Positions 6,640 to 15,390 of a stretch of DNA of 50,768 nt are shown one piece after another. The position numbers were made by a program, and so were the translations under genes. Positions within the stretch are counted from its first letter, which is position 1; each line of letters starts with the position of its first letter. The stretch is from an uncultured Spartobacteria bacterium (GTDB taxonomy: Bacteria > Verrucomicrobiota > Verrucomicrobiia > Chthoniobacterales > Chthoniobacteraceae). The notes below the pieces were generated by a model. That model saw nothing but the letters and a program-made list of their open reading frames with translations. It was not told the DNA's origin and did not search any database. The stretch covers positions 1 to 50,768 of the forward strand of contig CAIYUV010000204.1 of NCBI GenBank assembly GCA_903929475.1, written 5' to 3'.

Positions 6640-8325
6640 TCAGTGCAAATCTGAAACCGGTGCCGAAATCGGTGCGTCCTCCTGCAATCCATCGCGAAAC
6701 AGAATGTAGAACATGTAGATGAAAATGATGAGCGACAGCGCGCCGCCCAGGATCGCATTGAGCGCGAACTCAAATCCATACTCGCGCGATGCACACACCA
6801 GAATGGTCGCCACGAGCGCGGCAAGCCCGAGAATCAACGTGGCGGCGGGGAAAATCTGATCCGTCGCAGCACCACGCTCCCGCGCCACTTCGCGAAAAAA
6901 TTTCAGTGACAGCAGGATGAAACACGAAAGCCCGAGGGCGACGAAGAGATAGGCGGGAACGCTGAGGAATGCGTCGTAAAACCCGTGGGCTGTCGCCACG
7001 ACGGCATAGGTGGCGGGAAACTTCCACCACTTGCCGCGCAAATTCCACAGCGTGTCGCAGAGTGCGAGGCCGATGATTCCCGTCGCGGCAAAGTGAAAGA
7101 AATTTGCGGTGAGGAAGCGCGCGAAGGCGCTGGATGGATCCCCCTGCCGGAAATAGCTTAGATTTTCCTCCACCGCAAAACCAAGCCCCACACAGCCTGC
7201 AATGATGATCGTCTCCAGCCGGTTTTTGCGCGCGAGCAGGATGGGCACGAACGGGAGGAAGAACAACAGTTTGCAAAATTCCTCGCGCACACCGACGCCC
7301 GCGATGAAAAAAAGGCAGTCCTGAAAAAAAAGCCCGGTGTGCTTCAGGCCCCACGACTCGGATTGATACACATCGAGAAACAGCACCGGCAGCGTGCTTG
7401 CCGCGCCGAGCGGGATGGCGACGAGCGGTGCCCAGATGATGAAACTGAACAGCCCCTTCGGCTGCCCCATCTGCCATGCGAGCAGCAGCCACACGGCACC
7501 GGCGACGCAACTCAGAATAACCGGTGTGTGCTGTGTAAAATTTTCCTTTTGCAATGCGAGCAGCGGCGGCCACAGACCGGCCCAGTCGCGCTGGCGCATC
7601 GCGATTTCGAGTGAGATGGCCGGGGTGAGAAGTTTTTCGTAGCCGGGATCCTTCGCCAGTTTACCAAGGCCGGCGAAGTCCTTCTTTTGGTAATACGTGG
7701 CGAGTATTCTCTGACGCACGGTCTCGGCGGCTGGACGCACGGCGAGTTCACGTTCGTAGTATTGAAGGGCGCGTGCGGTGGTTTGTTGTTTTGTGATGTA
7801 AAAATCACCGACGAGTTCGTTGGCGAAAGGCATCGGTCTCGCTTGAATGGCGAGGAAGAGCAGGTCGGCGCCCGGTTCGCCGAGGTGCGAGGCGAGGCTG
7901 TCCCAATACGCGAGCGCAAGCGACTTATCAGCGGGGGCGAGCCGCGATTTTCTCACTGCATCCGTGACATCGGTGATGGCCCCGCTGTCGAATGTGTCGC
8001 GCCCTTTGAGCGCGGTAATCACGCGCTCGATCTGTGGTGCCGGCTTGAGCAGCTCTTCGGGCAGGCTGACCTGCTGGGCGTCTTCATCTGTCATTCCCTT
8101 GCGAAATCCAAACGCTTTCCGGAACATTTCGACAAACGCAGCTTGTGGATCTTTTGCCTGCGATTGCCAGCCGAGCAGTGCGCCGACGCCGATGATGATC
8201 GCGGCGCTCCAGATCAGAATGTGCGGGTTCCGAGTCCAGTAATACAGACGGATTCGCCAACCGGTGATTTCGGCTGTGCGCACGACCTCGGGGGGTTTTG
8301 GGCTGTCTGGTTCGACTAGCTGCAT
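6640..8325 (-). CDS. PrsW-family intramembrane metalloprotease
   Basis: A 561-residue polytopic membrane protein. Residues 30-52 hold one membrane helix, 60-260 a soluble helical (TPR-like) region, and 265-550 a multi-helix domain with PrsW-type motifs: EEFCK (348-352), VEEN (385-388), a His at 411 in FFHFAATG, and HGFYD (447-451). These Glu and His residues are the expected metal-binding and catalytic set of the PrsW/CAAX-protease-like (ABI-related) group. In Bacillus, PrsW starts regulated cleavage of an anti-sigma factor; no sigma or anti-sigma gene is adjacent here, so the substrate is unknown. It lies between fabD (49 bases upstream) and a small membrane protein gene. Confidence 0.85.
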   Translation of the reverse strand: MQLVEPDSPKPPEVVRTAEITGWRIRLYYWTRNPHILIWSAAIIIGVGALLGWQSQAKDPQAAFVEMFRKAFGFRKGMTDEDAQQVSLPEELLKPAPQIERVITALKGRDTFDSGAITDVTDAVRKSRLAPADKSLALAYWDSLASHLGEPGADLLFLAIQARPMPFANELVGDFYITKQQTTARALQYYERELAVRPAAETVRQRILATYYQKKDFAGLGKLAKDPGYEKLLTPAISLEIAMRQRDWAGLWPPLLALQKENFTQHTPVILSCVAGAVWLLLAWQMGQPKGLFSFIIWAPLVAIPLGAASTLPVLFLDVYQSESWGLKHTGLFFQDCLFFIAGVGVREEFCKLLFFLPFVPILLARKNRLETIIIAGCVGLGFAVEENLSYFRQGDPSSAFARFLTANFFHFAATGIIGLALCDTLWNLRGKWWKFPATYAVVATAHGFYDAFLSVPAYLFVALGLSCFILLSLKFFREVARERGAATDQIFPAATLILGLAALVATILVCASREYGFEFALNAILGGALSLIIFIYMFYILFRDGLQEDAPISAPVSDLH

Positions 8326-8373
8326 GGCGGCTAACTAGCAGGCGCTCTGCCAGCCATGGTAATTCAAGCGTAG

Positions 8374-9306
8374 TTATCCGCGCAGTTGGGCGAGTGCGGC
8401 GTCGAGCGTGGTGCAATCGGCGATGCTGAGGACGGGGGTTTCCTTGCGTGTGCGCTTGATGAGTCCGGCGAGGACTCCGCCGGGGCCGAGTTCGAGGAAG
8501 AGTTCGATTTTCTCCACATCAACGAGGAACTCGATGGTCTCGGTCCAGCGCACCGAGCCTGTGACTTGCGCGGAAAGATGGGCGCGGATTTCCGCAGGCG
8601 TGGTGACCGGGCGCGCGGTCACGTTGGCGACGATGGGGAAGTGCGGTGGCTTCATCGGTGTCGCGGCGAGCGTGGGGGCGAGTGCATCGGCGGCGCTTTG
8701 CATGAGGCGCGAGTGATAGGCACCGGCGACGTTCAGTTTTTTGGCGATGCGGATGCCGCGCTCCTTGGCGGCGGAGATGGCGGAGTCAATTTTTGCGTTT
8801 TCGCCGGAGATGACGATCTGGCCGGGGCTGTTGAAATTGGCCACGTCCACGTCGCATTCGGCGGCGAGCTGGCGGACGGCGTCTTCTTCGCCGCCGATCA
8901 TCGCAGCCATCGCGCCGGTGGTGCGTGCGCAGGCTTCCTGCATGAGACGACCGCGCTCGGCGACGAGACGGAGGCCATCGGCGAAAGTGAAGGTGCCGGA
9001 GGCTGCGTGGGCGGTGAATTCACCGAGCGAAAGACCAGCGGCGCAATGCGTGTGGAGATCGCCGATTTCTGCGCGCAGCGCGGCGAGGCAGGCGAGGCCG
9101 TGGACATAAAGCGCGGGCTGGCAGTTGGCGGTCTGCACCAAATCTGTCTCCGGCCCGTCGAAGGCGACGGAACTGAGTGAGCGGCCGAGAATGGCGTCGG
9201 CTTCGTTGAAGAGCGCGGCTGCGGCGGGATATTTTGCGGCGAGATCTTTGCCCATGCCGACCGTTTGCGCGCCCTGACCGGCGAAGAGAATTGCGATGCG
9301 TATCAT
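8374..9306 (-). CDS. fabD: Malonyl-CoA:ACP transacylase
   Basis: Moves malonyl groups from CoA to acyl carrier protein for fatty acid synthesis. The 310-residue length is normal. Visible signatures are GQGAQ (residues 10-14), the nucleophile elbow GLSLGEF with Ser93, Arg118 in VAERGR, His198 in AGAYHSRLM, and the closing LELGPGGVLAGLIKR. It follows the glycerate kinase gene by 53 bases on the same strand. No other fab or acpP gene is nearby, which is unusual because fabD often lies in a fab cluster. Confidence 0.96.
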   Translation of the reverse strand: MIRIAILFAGQGAQTVGMGKDLAAKYPAAAALFNEADAILGRSLSSVAFDGPETDLVQTANCQPALYVHGLACLAALRAEIGDLHTHCAAGLSLGEFTAHAASGTFTFADGLRLVAERGRLMQEACARTTGAMAAMIGGEEDAVRQLAAECDVDVANFNSPGQIVISGENAKIDSAISAAKERGIRIAKKLNVAGAYHSRLMQSAADALAPTLAATPMKPPHFPIVANVTARPVTTPAEIRAHLSAQVTGSVRWTETIEFLVDVEKIELFLELGPGGVLAGLIKRTRKETPVLSIADCTTLDAALAQLRG

Positions 9307-9359
9307 AGATTGAAGAGTGGAGTTTGCCTGCGGAGTTCAGCGGCTTTTTCCTCTCACTC

Positions 9360-10478
9360 TCATTTGAATTTGGCAAGCAGGCGGGCGGTGCGGGCGGCTG
9401 CGCGTTCGAGAAGGAGAGGGGCTTCACGCATCGCTTCATCCAGTGTGAGCGGTCGGTCAGCGATGGGGACAAGGGCATCGAAAAGCTGCGCGCGCTCGGC
9501 TGCTTCGGTGACTGCGCCTGCAAAACCGATGACGCGCTTTCCAGCCGCACGCGCGCGTGCGGCGATGCCCGCCGGGCCTTTGCCGTCGAGCGTCTGATCG
9601 TCGAGCCGCCCTTCGCCTGTGATGACCCAGTCGGCTGCTGCAATGCGCTGATCCAGATGAATTGTCTCTGCGACAATGTCGAACCCCGGACGGATTTTAG
9701 CGCAGCAAAAAGTGAGCAGCCCGAAGCCGAGTCCGCCCGCAGCTCCTGCGCCGGGTATGTCGCGAAAATCGCAGCCGAGGCTCGCGGTGCAAACGTCTGC
9801 GAGGCGTCGCATCACTGCCTCCAGCGCTTCGACGGTGTGCGGATTCGCGCCTTTCTGCGGCGAATAGACACGCGCCGTGCCGCGTTCACCGAGAAGAGGG
9901 TTTTGCACGTCGCAGGCGGCGATGATTTCCGGCAGCATAAGTGCGGAGGGGCGTTCGATGCGGTGGAGCAGGTCGAGTGTTCCGGGCACAGGCTGAAATT
10001 CGCCGCCGTCTTCATTTAGAAAACGATAACCGAGTGCGCGCCCGATGCCTGTGCCACCATCGGTGGTGGCGCTGCCGCCAAGGCCGATGAGAATTTTTCG
10101 CGCACCGCGCGCAATGGCATCGCGAAGAAGAATGCCCGACCCGTGCGTGCTGGCGAGGAGCGGATCGCGCTCGCCGGGCTGGATCCGCCAAAGACCGCTG
10201 GCCTCGCTCATTTCGATGATGGCGAGATACTCGTCAGCAAGCCATGCGTATCGCGCAGTGATCGCACGACCATTGGCATCTTCGCTCGCCAGTTGAATCC
10301 ACTGCGCCCCGAGTGCGGCGGCGAGCGCCTCGGCGAAACCTTCGCCTCCGTCGGCGATCGGCGCGATGTCCACTTCGGCATCGGCAAAGACGGAGCAAAA
10401 GCCGCGCGCGATGGCCTCGGCGGCAGCGAGTGCGGAGAGGGAGCCTTTGAATTTATCGGGAGCAATAAGGAGTCGCAT
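9360..10478 (-). CDS. Glycerate kinase (GarK/GlxK type I)
   Basis: A 372-residue kinase of the glycerate kinase type 1 family, phosphorylating D-glycerate with ATP and feeding glyoxylate or glucarate breakdown into glycolysis. It opens with the family start MRLLIAPDKFKGSLSA. The glycine-rich GLGGSATTDGGTGIGRALG region and the domain around GAGAAGGLGFGLL are present, as are VITGEGRLDDQTLDGKGP and a C-terminal PLTLDEAM helix. It is the first gene of the minus-strand cluster; a TTTACT -10-like site followed by GCGCCCC lies at about 10504-10516. Whether the product is 2- or 3-phosphoglycerate cannot be told. Confidence 0.93.
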   Translation of the reverse strand: MRLLIAPDKFKGSLSALAAAEAIARGFCSVFADAEVDIAPIADGGEGFAEALAAALGAQWIQLASEDANGRAITARYAWLADEYLAIIEMSEASGLWRIQPGERDPLLASTHGSGILLRDAIARGARKILIGLGGSATTDGGTGIGRALGYRFLNEDGGEFQPVPGTLDLLHRIERPSALMLPEIIAACDVQNPLLGERGTARVYSPQKGANPHTVEALEAVMRRLADVCTASLGCDFRDIPGAGAAGGLGFGLLTFCCAKIRPGFDIVAETIHLDQRIAAADWVITGEGRLDDQTLDGKGPAGIAARARAAGKRVIGFAGAVTEAAERAQLFDALVPIADRPLTLDEAMREAPLLLERAAARTARLLAKFK

Positions 10479-10580
10479 GGCGTGCTTTCAGTGCTCCTTT
10501 CGTGGGGCGCAGTAAAGCCGCGAATCTTGAACATTGCGGACTTGCCCAGCCGCAACACCTCCGCAACAGTGCGCCGAATC

Positions 10581-10668
10581 GGAGGGGTGGCAGAGTGGTC
10601 TAATGCACTGGTCTTGAAAACCGGCAGGCCGCAAGGTCTCGTGGGTTCGAATCCCACCCCCTCCGCCA
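10581..10668 (+). tRNA. tRNA-Ser (anticodon TGA)
   Basis: An 88-base class II tRNA with acceptor stem GGAGGGG/CCCCTCC, discriminator G and encoded CCA. The anticodon loop is CTTGAAA (anticodon TGA). A long variable arm (CAGGCCGCAAGGTCTC region) is typical of serine tRNA, and the T-arm is GTGGGTTCGAATCCCAC. Confidence 0.95.
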
Positions 10669-10674
10669 GCTTCC

Positions 10675-12498
10675 ATGCCCAATCCGCTGCCATCCAAGCT
10701 CTCCATTTCACGCAAGGTGATCCTCGGCGTGGTTTTCACGCTCGTCATGTTGGTGCTGATTGCGCTGGTGAGTCTGATGAGCACGCGGCGCTTTCTCGCG
10801 ACATCGGCGACAGTAAGCGAAGATCGCGAAGTGCTCGAAAGAAGCGAGCGCGTGCAGCGTTACTTCATGGATATGGAAAGCGGCGTGCGGGGGTTCATGC
10901 TCTCGGGGGATGATCGCTTACTCGTCGCATATGAAACAGGTCAGTCGTTCATCATTCAAGAGTTGCAAGCGCTGCGAAAGTTGACGGCTCAAAACGAAGA
11001 ACAGCAGGCGCGGCTGTCGAGGCTACAGGCGCTCGTGGGGCGTGCTTTTGCAGTGCATGCGGGCGATATTGAAATACGCCGCGAAGGTGATGCTGCCGCA
11101 GCAATGCAACATTTCAGCAAGGAAGAAAACAGAATCGAGGAAGAGAAAATATTTTTGCTCATCCGAGATGAATTGAATGAAATTGACCAGACAGCCCAAG
11201 CACATCTCAACGAACTGACCGAGCAGCGCGAGAATATCGGCAGCGTGAACACATCGCTCGTCTTGGGAGGTGCTGTGCTGACATGTATCGCGCTGATCAT
11301 TGCCGGGATTCTCGTTCTGCGCGACATCGCGGATCGAAGACGTGCGGAGGAAACCCTCGAATTTGAACGCAATCTCCTGCGCCAGATAATGGACACGATT
11401 CCGGATCGTATTTTCGTCAAAAACCGGGACGAGCGCTTTACCCGCGACAATGCGGCCCATCGTTTGCATCTGGGACTGCGCACGGAGGACGGCGTAATCG
11501 GGAAAAAGGACGAGGATTTCTTTCCTGCGGAACTCGCCAACCGCTATCGGGAAGATGATTGCGCCGTGCTGAGCGGGACGAAAACGATGCTCAATGTGGA
11601 AGAGCCGGGCGCAACAACAGATGGGCATGAAATATGGCTGGAGACAACAAAGGTGCCTTTGATGGGGCCGAACGGGCAGATATTCGGGATTGTGGGAGTG
11701 TCCACGGACATCACGAAACGAAAAGCGAACGAGGAGAGGCTGCGACACTATGCGCAGCAGCTCCAGCGCTCGAACGAGGAACTGCAAAATTTCGCGAGCG
11801 TGGCGTCGCATGATTTGCAGGAGCCGCTGAGAAAAATTCAGGCATTTGGAGACCGCCTGAGGGCGCGGTTTTCCGGGCAGCTTGGAGAACAGGGCAGCGA
11901 TTACCTCGCACGGATGATGGAAGCGGCGGACCGGATGCAGACGCTCATTCAGGATTTGCTCAAACTTTCACGCGTCACGACCCGCGCAATGCCTTTCGAG
12001 CGTTGCGATTTGGCGGAGACACTTCGCGGCGTGCTCGGCGATCTGGAATTGAAAATCACCAGCACGGGCGCGCGCGTGACTGCGGCCGGGCTGCCGGTGA
12101 TTCAGGCCGACCCGACGCAGATGCGGCAGCTTTTTCAAAATCTCGTAGCCAACGCTTTGAAATTTCAGTCAGCCGGCACGAGACCCGAGGTGCTGGTGGT
12201 TGGGCGCACTTTCGCAAACTACAACGGCGAACTGCCCGATGTGCCTGCGGGGGAGCCGCTGTGTGAAATCCGCGTGCAGGACAACGGCATCGGCTTCGAT
12301 CCGCAGTTCGCGGAGCAGATTTTCAGTCCCTTCAAGCGGCTTCATGCACGCACGGAATTCGAGGGCAGCGGCATCGGGCTTTCGGTGTGCCGCAAAATTA
12401 CGGATCGCCATCGCGGAAAGATCGTGGCACACAGCACTGAAGGGCAGGGTGCAACATTCATCGTCACACTGCCTTTGAACCAACCTCAGTCACCATGA
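10675..12498 (+). CDS. CHASE3-PAS sensor histidine kinase
   Basis: A 607-residue membrane sensor kinase. Membrane helices lie at about 14-34 and 194-215, flanking an extracytoplasmic CHASE3-like helical domain (SGVRGFMLSGDDRLL motif near 69-83). A PAS domain follows at about 232-350 (IPDRIFVKNRDERF; GIVGVSTDITKRK), then a HisKA domain with the phosphoacceptor His379 in ASHDLQEPLRKI. The ATPase domain has its N-box near 489-496, DNGIGF at 536-541 and GSGIGLS at 564-570. This is the phytochrome-type kinase layout that signals to stand-alone Rcp1-like regulators, and one overlaps its 3' end by 4 bases. Its ATG lies only 6 bases after the tRNA-Ser 3' end. Confidence 0.95.
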   Translation: MPNPLPSKLSISRKVILGVVFTLVMLVLIALVSLMSTRRFLATSATVSEDREVLERSERVQRYFMDMESGVRGFMLSGDDRLLVAYETGQSFIIQELQALRKLTAQNEEQQARLSRLQALVGRAFAVHAGDIEIRREGDAAAAMQHFSKEENRIEEEKIFLLIRDELNEIDQTAQAHLNELTEQRENIGSVNTSLVLGGAVLTCIALIIAGILVLRDIADRRRAEETLEFERNLLRQIMDTIPDRIFVKNRDERFTRDNAAHRLHLGLRTEDGVIGKKDEDFFPAELANRYREDDCAVLSGTKTMLNVEEPGATTDGHEIWLETTKVPLMGPNGQIFGIVGVSTDITKRKANEERLRHYAQQLQRSNEELQNFASVASHDLQEPLRKIQAFGDRLRARFSGQLGEQGSDYLARMMEAADRMQTLIQDLLKLSRVTTRAMPFERCDLAETLRGVLGDLELKITSTGARVTAAGLPVIQADPTQMRQLFQNLVANALKFQSAGTRPEVLVVGRTFANYNGELPDVPAGEPLCEIRVQDNGIGFDPQFAEQIFSPFKRLHARTEFEGSGIGLSVCRKITDRHRGKIVAHSTEGQGATFIVTLPLNQPQSP

Positions 12499-12950
12499 AC
12501 GCAGACCCAAAACCAATCACCATCCTCATGGCAGACGACGATCCAGACGATCGCCTGCTCACCGCCGACGCGCTCAAGGAGGCGCGATTGATCAACGACA
12601 TCCGCTTCGTCGAGAACGGCGAGGAACTGCTCGACTACCTGCGCAAACAGGGGAAATTCTCGGGCGCTGTGGATGCGCCGCGCCCTGGTCTGATCCTTTT
12701 GGATTTAAACATGCCGCGTAAAGACGGGCGCATGGTGCTCAAGGAACTCAAACAGGACGCCGACCTTCGCACGATCCCGGTCGTGGTGCTTACCACATCG
12801 AAGGACGACGAGGATGTTTACAAAAGCTACGATCTCGGGGTGAACAGCTACATCGTGAAGCCGGTGACTTTCGAGGCGCTTGTAGATATTTTGCAGACGC
12901 TCGAAAAATACTGGTTCGAGATCGTGGAACTGCCACCAGCGCGCGAGTAA
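12495..12950 (+). CDS. Single-domain response regulator (Rcp1/CheY type)
   Basis: A 151-residue receiver domain with no output domain. The acidic triad is DDD at about 14-16, the phosphoacceptor is Asp70 in LILLDLNMP, the Thr switch lies in VVVLTTSKD, and the Lys in YIVKPVTF. The insert around residues 50-65 and the LNMPRKDGR block match the Rcp1 subgroup that pairs with phytochrome-like kinases. The start codon overlaps the kinase stop (ATGA), so translation is coupled and they are probably a cognate pair. The output partner is unknown. Its stop codon directly abuts the stop of the converging pseudouridine synthase gene. Confidence 0.95.
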   Translation: MNADPKPITILMADDDPDDRLLTADALKEARLINDIRFVENGEELLDYLRKQGKFSGAVDAPRPGLILLDLNMPRKDGRMVLKELKQDADLRTIPVVVLTTSKDDEDVYKSYDLGVNSYIVKPVTFEALVDILQTLEKYWFEIVELPPARE

Positions 12951-13718
12951 CTACTCTCTCGCTCTCGGCGGGCCTTGTTTTTTGATCGGTCTTGGCGGCT
13001 TCGGCGGTCTGGGTTTTGCTGGCTGCGAGCTTCCTGCGTGTAGCTCGGCGATTTCTTTCGGCGTTAGCATCCGCCATGTCCCGGGCTCGACGGTCTGGAT
13101 GCGGATGGGGCCGAATCGGACGCGGACAAGTCGTTCCACTTCGTAGCCCAACTCGTAAAGCATCAGGCGGATTTGGCGATTGAGCCCTTGTTTGAGCACG
13201 AGCCGGAGCAGGCCTGGGCGCAGCATTTCCACCGCCTCGCATTTTGCGCGGCCTGTGCGGATGTGGAAACCGCGCAGCATTTTCGCGGCATCGGCGATGT
13301 CGAATGTGCGATCAATCACCACCTCGTATTCCTTTTCCACCTCGTGTCGCGGATGCGTGAGGAAATTCGTGAGGTCGCCGTCGTTCGTTACGATGATTAG
13401 CCCCTCGCTTTCCTTGTCGAGGCGCCCGACGTGGTGGGTGCGCGGCCAGTTCGACGGGAGGAGATCGAAAATTGTTTTCCGACCGAGTTCGTCGTCCGCC
13501 GAGCAGACGTAGCCTGCGGGTTTGTGAAGGACTGCGTAAAGCGGGCGCTCGGTTTGCAGAAGGCGGCTGCCGACTTTTACGGCGTCGGTCGGGAGCACCT
13601 GCGTGGCAAGGTCGGTCACGATGCGCCCATTGATGCGGACGTTTCCCGCGAGGATGAGTTGCTCGACGCTGCGGCGTGAGCCAAGTCCGGCGGATGCAAG
13701 AAAGCGGTTGAGTCGCAT
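12951..13718 (-). CDS. RluB/RsuA-family pseudouridine synthase
   Basis: A 255-residue rRNA pseudouridine synthase. Residues 1-60 form an S4 RNA-binding domain (MRLNRFLASAGLGSRRSVEQ). The catalytic domain has YAVLHKPAGYVCS (61-73), the active-site block VGRLDKESEGL with Asp101, and the C-terminal GLNRQIRLMLYELGYEV. The family modifies large- or small-subunit rRNA; RluB (23S U2605 in E. coli numbering) is the nearest guess from overall form. The last 30 residues are a Pro/Lys/Arg tail (KPRPPKPPRPIKKQGP) that may add RNA affinity. The downstream MFS gene is 2 bases away on its 5' side. Confidence 0.93.
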   Translation of the reverse strand: MRLNRFLASAGLGSRRSVEQLILAGNVRINGRIVTDLATQVLPTDAVKVGSRLLQTERPLYAVLHKPAGYVCSADDELGRKTIFDLLPSNWPRTHHVGRLDKESEGLIIVTNDGDLTNFLTHPRHEVEKEYEVVIDRTFDIADAAKMLRGFHIRTGRAKCEAVEMLRPGLLRLVLKQGLNRQIRLMLYELGYEVERLVRVRFGPIRIQTVEPGTWRMLTPKEIAELHAGSSQPAKPRPPKPPRPIKKQGPPRARE

Positions 13719-13719
13719 T

Positions 13720-14946
13720 TTAAGCAGCCTCCTCTACGGGTGGTGCAGGAACGCGCAGTGCGCAAAGCAGCAGGCAATCGAGCGCCAGCAGTCCGGCAGA
13801 AGCGATGAAAGCCCAGTAGCCGTAGGCGTTCGTGCCATCGAACTCCACGAGCGAGTAGCCGAGCACCGGGCCGAGGAAACGCCCCAGCCCGCCTGCGCTT
13901 TGCATGAGGCCCATGAGACGGCCCTGCGCGTGCGCGTCCACTGCGCGCGAGGCGAGGCCGTTGAGCGTGGGCGTGGAGAGGCTGTTGCCGATGGAAATCC
14001 CCGCGCACACGAGCAGCAGCATGCCAAGTCCGCCGCCCTTTGGGAGGAAAGCGAGCGCGCCCATGCTTGCCGCGAGCACTGCGGTGCCGATGATAGCGAG
14101 CGGTTTCTCGATGGGTTTGCGCAGCAGCCGGCGCAGCACGCCGCCCTGCATCAGCGCACCGAGGATTCCCACATACGCGAGCACGTAGCCGACATGCGCC
14201 GCATCGTAGCCGTAGCGTTCCTTGCAGAAAATCGCGAAGAGCGCCGTCATCACCGAAAAGCCCGTGATACCCGAAAGCTGGCTGAGCAACACGATGATGA
14301 TCGTCGGAGCACGACCACCGCCGAAAACTTCACCGAGGCTCGCCTTTTCACGCGCCTTGGCGCGCACTTCGGGTGTCAGTGTTTCCGGCAGACGCGCAAT
14401 GACGAGCATGGCGTTCACGAATGCGAGCACGGCGGCGAAATAAAACGGCACGGATGGTCCGAACCTGCTCAGCATCCCGCCGAGCGCCGGGCCGATGACA
14501 AAGCCTAGCCCGAACGCCGCGCCCACCATTCCCATCGAACGCGAACGCTGCTCCTTCGTCGTGCTGTCGGCGATGCACGCCATCGCGGTGGAGATGTTTC
14601 CACCGCTGATTCCATCAATCACACGACCAATGAGCAGCATCGTGACGGTCGTTGCCGCGCCGAGAACTGCGAAACCAACTGCCGTGCCGAGGATGCTCAC
14701 TGCGAGCACGGGCCTGCGCCCGACACGGTCGCTGAGTTTTCCGATGAGCGGCGCACACACCACTTGCAGCAGCGAATAAATACCGACGATCCACATGAGT
14801 TGCGTATTGCTGGCCGAAAACCGCGTTCCCTCCGCGAAAAGCGGCAGCACCGGGATCACGATGCCGAAGCCGATCATGTCTATGAACAGCGTGAGAAAGA
14901 CGAGGCCGAGCGTGGTGCGCTGTGATTTAGCAGATGAAATTTCCAA
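13720..14946 (-). CDS. MFS transporter (TetA/drug-efflux-like)
   Basis: A 12-helix major facilitator of about 408 residues. Helix 1 is LVFLTLFIDMIGFGIVIPVLPLF, and the loop 2-3 signature GKLSDRVGRRPVL is clear. The fold resembles the TetA/multidrug-resistance branch of drug:H+ antiporters; the substrate is unknown. The start is uncertain: the frame is open to an ATG at 15105, but codons 1-50 of that version translate the heptamer repeat array, so a TTG at 14946 just before EISSAKSQ is preferred. The stop lies 2 bases from the pseudouridine synthase start. Confidence 0.88.
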   Translation of the reverse strand: MEISSAKSQRTTLGLVFLTLFIDMIGFGIVIPVLPLFAEGTRFSASNTQLMWIVGIYSLLQVVCAPLIGKLSDRVGRRPVLAVSILGTAVGFAVLGAATTVTMLLIGRVIDGISGGNISTAMACIADSTTKEQRSRSMGMVGAAFGLGFVIGPALGGMLSRFGPSVPFYFAAVLAFVNAMLVIARLPETLTPEVRAKAREKASLGEVFGGGRAPTIIIVLLSQLSGITGFSVMTALFAIFCKERYGYDAAHVGYVLAYVGILGALMQGGVLRRLLRKPIEKPLAIIGTAVLAASMGALAFLPKGGGLGMLLLVCAGISIGNSLSTPTLNGLASRAVDAHAQGRLMGLMQSAGGLGRFLGPVLGYSLVEFDGTNAYGYWAFIASAGLLALDCLLLCALRVPAPPVEEAA

Positions 14947-14986
14947 AGCGCGCGGATGAAAGCGAGCGCAGTGCGCAAGTGCAAAT

Positions 14987-15082
14987 GGAAAGCGGAAAGC
15001 GGAAAGCGGAGAACTGAGAGCGGAGAGCGTAGAGCAAGATGCGGACGGCGAAATTCTTTCCGCTCTCCGCTTTCCGCTTTCC
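14987..15082. repeat. Inverted pair of GGAAAGC heptamer arrays
   Basis: Seven tandem 7-base units (GGAAAGC, then GGAGAAC, TGAGAGC, GGAGAGC and GTAGAGC variants) run from 14987 to 15035. The reverse-complement array (GCTCTCC, GCTTTCC, GCTTTCC) occupies about 15055-15082. The two could pair into a long hairpin. It starts a few bases after the FmdB-like gene stop and lies upstream of the MFS gene. Confidence 0.9.
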
Positions 15083-15089
15083 GAATTCG

Positions 15090-15317
15090 TCAATGGCAGC
15101 CGCAACCGCTGCCGCAGGAGCCGCCGCTCTTTTTCGGCTGCATGTCCGAGTAGCGCGGGGCGTTTCCTTTTGCCATCACGCCAAGCCCGCCGGTGATGAT
15201 GCGGCGGATGGGTTCGCCAGTTTCAGGATGCTTGGTGAGCGGCGCGTCCTTCATGCTCTGCTGGAACTCGAACTGTCGCGGGGGCGTGGTGAGTGTTTCG
15301 TAAAGATAGGTGGCCAT
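15090..15317 (-). CDS. FmdB-like small protein lacking the zinc cysteines
   Basis: A 75-residue protein with the frame of the FmdB/CxxC_CxxC_SSSS zinc-ribbon family: MATYLYE at the start, FEFQQSMKDAPLT, and PIRRIITGGLGVMAKG. The two Cys pairs expected near residues 10 and 31 are replaced (TTPPR and HPETG). Cysteines occur only at the C terminus in a Gly/Ser-rich tail, GGSCGSGCGCH. So either the ribbon no longer binds zinc, or the tail has taken over metal binding. Function of the family is poorly known. It is followed at once by the heptamer hairpin. Confidence 0.75.
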   Translation of the reverse strand: MATYLYETLTTPPRQFEFQQSMKDAPLTKHPETGEPIRRIITGGLGVMAKGNAPRYSDMQPKKSGGSCGSGCGCH

Positions 15318-15390
15318 GCGGTGGAGGATGAAATGACGGACGACGAATGTCGAATGCCGTGTGAAACGACGCGCGACTTTGGTCGGATCG

